Positions 59,683 through 64,000 of a stretch of DNA of 64,000 nucleotides are shown one piece after another. Source of the DNA: Dyadobacter luteus. GTDB lineage: Bacteria; Bacteroidota; Bacteroidia; Cytophagales; Spirosomataceae. Location: contig NZ_QNUL01000031.1 of the NCBI RefSeq assembly GCF_003383615.1, forward strand, positions 1 through 64,000, in the 5' to 3' direction. The notes under the pieces are model-generated. The model worked only from the letters and a program-made list of their open reading frames with translations. It did no database searches and was not told the DNA's origin. The translations under genes were made by a program, and so were the position numbers. The first letter of the stretch is position 1. Each line of letters begins with the position of its first letter.

Positions 59683-61998
59683 CTATGATTTCGTAATGGT
59701 TTCTTCAAGATTGTAAATCGTTGATACTACGCGCATCAACGCAGCCAGGGCTTTTACATCTATATTTTTTGTAAGCGGATATTCTCCAACCGCGATGACT
59801 TTCGAAGCTGTCTGAATATTCAGATGTTTAAGCTGTTTTTCATGATAAGCTGTCAACATCTCTAATTCCTTCGTATTGGGTTTTCTGGATACGATGAGTC
59901 TGAATGCCTTCTCAATTTTGTCAGGAACAGCATTTTTTTCCTGTAGCAGATTGGCGGCCAGCACGCGGGATGCTTCCAGTACGGTAGGATCATTCATCAT
60001 CATCAGCGCCTGCAAGGGAGTATTTGTCTTCGCTCTTTTTACTTCGCATAAATCCCTGTTACTGGCATCAAAAATCCCCATGGTCGGAGGCGGAACTGTC
60101 CGTTTGATCAACGTATACATACCTCTTCGGTACAAGCTACTGCCATGATCCTGGTTGTACACTGAAAGCAAACCTCTTCCAGAAGTGGCACCTTCCCAAA
60201 GTCCGGGTGGCTGATACGGTTTCACACTTGGCCCTCCTATTGTTTTATTCAGAAGACCACTGCTGGATAAAACCAGATCTTTGATAAACTCAGCATGAAT
60301 GCGGTATCTGGGGCCCCTGGCCAGTAGTATGTTATCCGGATCAACTGCCATTTTATCCTTGCTAAAAACAGCAGATTGTTTGTAGGTGGATGAAGTAACC
60401 ATCTGTTTGACAAGCCGTTTAACATCCCAGCCATGTTCCATAAAGTCGACGGCAAGCCAGTCAAGCAATGCAGGATGCGAAGGCAGCTCTCCCTGCATCC
60501 CAAAATCTCCTGAAGTTTTTACGATACCCCGACCGAAGAATTCCTGCCAGAGGATATTCACATACACCCTCGATGTAAGCGGATTCTTTTTATCAAAAAG
60601 CCACCTGGAGAGCCCCAGTCTGTTTTTTGGATAATTCTTACTAAATGGCAATATGGCAGCAGGTGTACCCGCAGTTACTTCTTCGCCGTGAGCATCGTAT
60701 TCTCCGCGAGTCAATACATGAGTCTTTCTTGTGGAATCCAGATCTCCCATGACGGAAACGATCAATCGATTGGTGTCTGCTTTGTTCACAAACTTTAAAA
60801 TTCCCTTCACATCCTCTTCGCTGATCTCCATCAGCGGTTTTTTCGCGTAGGTTTCCGGTCCGCCAATCACAGATTCAATACCCACTTCATTGACGTTATT
60901 GAAAAACGCAAACATCTGATAGTATTCCTTTTGCGAGAACGGATCGTATTTATGATCATGGCAATGCGCACATTCCAAAGTCACACCGAGCAATCCCTTT
61001 CCGAACAGATCGTTTCTGTCCGTCACATACATCACTCTGTACTCTTCCGGAATAATCCCTCCCTCTTCAGTTATCTTATGATTACGGTTGAAACCAGTGG
61101 CTAGGATCTGTTCTTTGGATGCATTGGGAAGCAAGTCACCAGCGAGTTGCCAGGTTACAAAATCGTTGTAGTGCATATTGCGGTTAAATGCATGAATGAC
61201 CCAGTCGCGCCAGGGCCATTGTGTACGGTAGCCATCATCCTGATAGCCATGCGAATCAGCGTATCTGGCCAGATCAAGCCAATGAATTGCCATTTTCTCA
61301 CCGTACGTAGGCTGAGCCAAAAGGTAATCCACCATCTTTCCATACGCATTCGTACTGTTATCTGCCAGGAAATCATCCATCATTTTCAGTGTGGGTGGCA
61401 GCCCTGTAAGATCCAGACTCAATCTTCTGAGTAACCTTTCCTTATCAGCTTGTTCATTGGGTTTCAACCCATTGTTTTCCTGTTTATTCAGAATGAAATA
61501 ATCGATTTCATTTGCAGGCCATGATTCATCTTTAACAGCCGGAATGGTTGGTTTACGTGGAGCTACAAATGCCCAATGCTTCTCGTATTTCGCACCCTGC
61601 TTTATCCATTTCCCTATCAGATCTATTTCTCTGGTTGTCAATTTCAAATTGGAAGATGGAGGTGGCATGAGCATGCCGGTATCCTGAGTGGTAATACGCA
61701 GATAAGCCTGTGACAGATCCGGCTTGCCTGCTACAATTGCATGTGCACCGGGATTTTCCTTCAATGCCTGATAGGCACTTTCTGCGACGTCTAATCGAAG
61801 TCCAGCTTCACGTTTATTGGCATCAGGCCCGTGGCAGGCAAAACATTTGTCAGATAGAATAGGTCGTATATCGAAATTGTAGCTGACCTGATCAGGGATG
61901 GCAGATTCCCTGGATTCTCCAGAATTTTCACGGGAACAGCTTTGAACAGAAAGCACAAACAATCCGACCGAAACGATCAGTAACGCAACTTTCAGCAT
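59683..61998 (-). CDS. PSD1 / planctomycete cytochrome C domain protein (DUF1549-DUF1553)
   Basis: A 771-residue lipoprotein-like protein (signal to Cys21). The cytochrome part at the start has C52-F-A-C55-H56 and a GPDANKREAGLRLD segment, typical of PSCyt1. The DUF1549 region (about 160-365) begins EIDYFILNKQENNGLKPN and has HWLDLARYADSHGYQDDG and LECAHCHDHKYDPFSQKEYY; the DUF1553 (PSD1) region (about 445-705) includes RVYVNILWQEFFGRGIVKTSGDFG and KRAKTNTPLQALMMMNDPTVLEA. By context it works with the next two genes in an outer-envelope oxidation system of unknown substrate. First gene of the unit. Confidence 0.92.
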   Translation of the reverse strand: MLKVALLIVSVGLFVLSVQSCSRENSGESRESAIPDQVSYNFDIRPILSDKCFACHGPDANKREAGLRLDVAESAYQALKENPGAHAIVAGKPDLSQAYLRITTQDTGMLMPPPSSNLKLTTREIDLIGKWIKQGAKYEKHWAFVAPRKPTIPAVKDESWPANEIDYFILNKQENNGLKPNEQADKERLLRRLSLDLTGLPPTLKMMDDFLADNSTNAYGKMVDYLLAQPTYGEKMAIHWLDLARYADSHGYQDDGYRTQWPWRDWVIHAFNRNMHYNDFVTWQLAGDLLPNASKEQILATGFNRNHKITEEGGIIPEEYRVMYVTDRNDLFGKGLLGVTLECAHCHDHKYDPFSQKEYYQMFAFFNNVNEVGIESVIGGPETYAKKPLMEISEEDVKGILKFVNKADTNRLIVSVMGDLDSTRKTHVLTRGEYDAHGEEVTAGTPAAILPFSKNYPKNRLGLSRWLFDKKNPLTSRVYVNILWQEFFGRGIVKTSGDFGMQGELPSHPALLDWLAVDFMEHGWDVKRLVKQMVTSSTYKQSAVFSKDKMAVDPDNILLARGPRYRIHAEFIKDLVLSSSGLLNKTIGGPSVKPYQPPGLWEGATSGRGLLSVYNQDHGSSLYRRGMYTLIKRTVPPPTMGIFDASNRDLCEVKRAKTNTPLQALMMMNDPTVLEASRVLAANLLQEKNAVPDKIEKAFRLIVSRKPNTKELEMLTAYHEKQLKHLNIQTASKVIAVGEYPLTKNIDVKALAALMRVVSTIYNLEETITKS

Positions 61999-62365
61999 GG
62001 TGAGGTTCAGGATATAGTTACAATGCGTATTTTATATAAATAATTAATTATAAAAATGCACATTTCATTGAGCAATATACTCAATTCCCTGAATTGTAAC
62101 TATCCTGTGGTATGCTGGTTGGTAAAAAGAATATGTATGTTGGCTGGAAATCGCCGCGTAGTGTTTTCTTGCCTCGGATGCACGGATTATCACGATTGAG
62201 TTTACAGCTAAGCACTTTCCCACGGCCTATGTGCTTACGTGACTTTACTAACTTGGAACAGGTCTGTAAGAACACCGACCACGGATAAAGTGACTTACAT
62301 ATTTATTTTAGTCTTACGTTAATGCAAGGAGTTCAATTTGCATTTAACGGAGAATTTAATAAATA
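61999..62365. other. 367-bp intergenic region without a recognised gene
   Basis: Left 50 bases are AT-rich and should contain the promoter of the leftward cytochrome unit. ATTGAG and CTCAAT at about 62076-62093 form a small hairpin. The stretch 62100-62280 is more GC-rich, but its longest frame (minus strand, 62081-62275) has no protein character. I see no RNA gene. Confidence 0.55.
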
Positions 62366-62599
62366 ATGGACAAGTTTTTTAATCTTGCGGTCTGGGTTTT
62401 GATAGTCAGTCTTTTGAGCGGATGTTTTTTTACTATGCTAGCTCAATCCATACATGCTGGATCAAGCGTTACCTCAGAAGGTCTTAGACAAAGTGGATAT
62501 GTGATTCTATCCGGACTTCTTTTCTTAATAGCCTTTGTTACATGTTGCTTAATCGTTTTTGCGTACATCATTAACTTCTTCAAAAGGAAAGAGGAGTAG
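62366..62599 (+). CDS. Small two-helix membrane protein
   Basis: A 77-residue protein with two membrane segments (about 5-27 and 44-70) joined by a polar loop (SIHAGSSVTSEGLRQSGY) and a basic tail (NFFKRKEE). The first helix has a Ser-Gly-Cys (LLSGCFF) that could resemble a lipobox, but it lies inside the helix. No family recognised. The stop is followed by a GTTTATTCC stretch. It stands alone between divergent and convergent genes. Confidence 0.65.
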   Translation: MDKFFNLAVWVLIVSLLSGCFFTMLAQSIHAGSSVTSEGLRQSGYVILSGLLFLIAFVTCCLIVFAYIINFFKRKEE

Positions 62600-62936
62600 T
62601 TTATTCCCGTTTTATTACTCCTCGGTTTTGCCTAGTATTCATCCCGTCGTGCTTAATGTAAACACTGTTCAATAACAATAATTTACCGTCTGCCATGGTA
62701 GCCACGGTAAAACTTATCATAATATTCAATGGTAATAAGTTGCAAACTTAAACTCGGAACTACCGTCACAGACGGTCAATTATCTTATCTCCCTGGCCCG
62801 TGTCCTCACGGGACTTAATGCCCACCAAGGCTGCAGGTCTGTGGGGACACAGACCTGGGAGATGACCTGGGAGATGAAATCGATGGCAGGTCATTTCATC
62901 ATAAAAAACCCGGTCATTGCTGACCGGGCTGATAAA
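62600..62936. other. 337-bp intergenic region with several hairpins
   Basis: Four inverted repeats follow each other: TACCGT/ACGGTA at about 62684-62711, ACCGTC/GACGGT at 62762-62776, CCCGTG/CACGGG at about 62797-62812 and AGGTCTGTG/CACAGACCT at 62835-62856. The direct repeat CCTGGGAGATGA occurs at about 62854 and 62867. Then comes the terminator of the DUF885 gene. No coding sequence is convincing. Confidence 0.55.
62903..62928 (-). terminator. Terminator of the DUF885 gene
   Basis: CCCGGTCA, TTGC and TGACCGGG form an 8-bp stem; six T follow on the minus strand. It lies 9 bases after the DUF885 stop at 62937. Confidence 0.85.
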
Positions 62937-64000
62937 CTATTTACTTTTTTCAATCCATACGTTGGCTTTATCTTCCAACAACTTCAAAGGCACGCAACCA
63001 GACTCCAACACAAGGTTATGGAATGCCTTAATATCAAACTTGCTACCCAAGTCTTTTTCCGCTTTGGAACGCAGCTCCCGGATTTTTAATTGACCAATTT
63101 TATACGATAACGCCTGGCCTCCGCCTGCCATATAACGTTCTATTTCAGCAGTGATACTTTCCTCTGACTCTGCCTCATGGTCCAGCGAATATTGAATTGC
63201 TTTCTCACGCGTCCATCCTTTGGAATGTAGTCCGGTGTCCACAACCAAGCGGATTGCACGGTGCATTTCAGCACTCAGCATACCAAAATACTGGTAAGGG
63301 TCAGTATACAATCCGAGTTCTTTACCTAACGATTCCGAATACAATGCCCAGCCTTCCCCATAAGCACTATACCAAAGATTTTTACGAAAATCAGGAAGAT
63401 CTTTGTTTTCCTGCTGCAACGAAATCTGATAGTGATGGCCAGGAATAGCTTCATGCAGGAACAGACTTTCGTCCGATACTACATTGTAAGTCTTAGCATC
63501 AGGAACAGGAACATAGAATACACCTGGACGAGAACCATCAGCCAAGCCCGGATTATATTCAGCCGAAGCAGATTTCTCTCTGAAAGCTTCTGTTCTTCTC
63601 ACCTCAAAAGCCGATTTCGGAGTCAGATCAAAAAGCTTTTTTAAATTCGGCTTCATCACCTCATGAATCCGATTGAAGTTCGCAATTACTTCCTCAGGCT
63701 TCGTAAAAGGCATCAGCTTTTTGTTATTCCGTACATCATTAAAGAAGGCTTTCAGGTCACCTTTGAAACCCACTTGCTCTTTCACTTTTTCCATCTCTGC
63801 TGAAATACGGTCTACCTCACGCAACCCGATCTGATGGATCTCATCAGAAGACATCTCCGTAGTTGTATAATACTTGATGAAATAATCGTAGATCGCTTTA
63901 CCATTTGGCAAGGCATCAAAACCCGATGTTGATCTTCCAACAGGCAAATATTCATTTTTGACAAAATCATGCAGCTTTTTAAAAGTCGGTATAACTTTGG
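62937..64000 (-). CDS. DUF885 family protein, partial (5' end outside window)
   Basis: The C-terminal 354 residues of a DUF885 protein; the frame is open to the right edge, reading through TFKKLHDFVKNEYLPVGRS to FDALPNGKAIYDYFIKYYTT, so the start lies outside. The zinc-type motif is LHEAIPGHHYQ near 63440 with EAIPGHH, the family hallmark; YGEGWALYSESLGKELGLY follows. Many members carry a signal peptide and act as metallopeptidase-like or carboxypeptidase-like enzymes in the periplasm; substrate not known. It ends before a strong terminator. Confidence 0.9.
   Translation of the reverse strand, partial: KVIPTFKKLHDFVKNEYLPVGRSTSGFDALPNGKAIYDYFIKYYTTTEMSSDEIHQIGLREVDRISAEMEKVKEQVGFKGDLKAFFNDVRNNKKLMPFTKPEEVIANFNRIHEVMKPNLKKLFDLTPKSAFEVRRTEAFREKSASAEYNPGLADGSRPGVFYVPVPDAKTYNVVSDESLFLHEAIPGHHYQISLQQENKDLPDFRKNLWYSAYGEGWALYSESLGKELGLYTDPYQYFGMLSAEMHRAIRLVVDTGLHSKGWTREKAIQYSLDHEAESEESITAEIERYMAGGGQALSYKIGQLKIRELRSKAEKDLGSKFDIKAFHNLVLESGCVPLKLLEDKANVWIEKSK

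Noticed and set aside
62081..62275. Minus-strand frame in the 62-kb intergenic region
   Set aside because: Short, with no family similarity or start context; probably chance.

Overview
The window is a 64 kb stretch of a Bacteroidota chromosome, most likely from the order Cytophagales; a Dyadobacter-like or related member of Spirosomataceae would fit, but the genus cannot be fixed from sequence alone. The grounds are the FecI-type sigma factor with a FecR anti-sigma factor carrying a Bacteroidota-style C-terminus, a bacillithiol-type YtxJ protein, weak ribosome binding sites, -7 elements of the form TAnnTTTG, and the many CHRD, ThuA, DUF1080, DUF1501 and DUF4202 proteins. No rRNA, tRNA, CRISPR array, insertion sequence or phage gene was recognised.

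Layout. 0.1-6.3 kb, minus strand: a CHRD lipoprotein, then a sigma/FecR-controlled block of two surface-repeat proteins (one with STN and carboxypeptidase-regulatory domains) and a lipid A-type acyltransferase. 6.4-7.1 kb: a small basic repeat protein and an array of about 100-bp palindromic repeats. 7.1-13 kb: housekeeping and stress genes (OxyR, glutamate dehydrogenase, acyl-CoA dehydrogenase, YtxJ, pirin). 13.2-17.2 kb: EcsC-like protein, an Mla-type lipid transporter (permease, ATPase, MCE protein) and an Hpt protein. 17.2-41.1 kb: a large exopolysaccharide region with about nine glycosyltransferases, a flippase, a Wzy/ligase-like protein, an acyltransferase, a Wzc/GumC-like co-polymerase, a half-size TolC-like protein, a sugar transferase that primes the lipid carrier and a response regulator. 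A four-gene partner-switching module (membrane protein, receiver-PP2C phosphatase, STAS protein, HATPase) lies inside it at 20.5-23.1 kb.

41.6-49 kb, minus strand: DUF4202, a lipoprotein, a HipA-like kinase with DUF3037, the split bacterial counterpart of tomato Tm-1 (UPF0261 ATP-binding protein plus TIM-barrel protein), a sulfurtransferase and a ThuA protein. 49-54.2 kb, plus strand: DUF1080, a cyclase-family hydrolase with a thioesterase, a serine hydrolase, an SDR and a secreted cyclophilin. 54.2-62 kb, minus strand: a sorbosone-dehydrogenase-like protein and a three-gene Planctomycete-type cytochrome module (PSCyt1-PSD1, DUF1501, DUF2231-PSCyt1-LRR). The window ends inside a DUF885 protein.

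The most distinctive points are the STN-plus-surface-repeat locus under sigma/FecR, the receiver-like sugar transferase next to its own response regulator, a degenerate Wzc-type kinase, a 47-residue membrane protein hidden in the polysaccharide operon, an 8-bp motif in front of five polysaccharide genes, and a stand-alone N-terminal domain of an RluA-type pseudouridine synthase.
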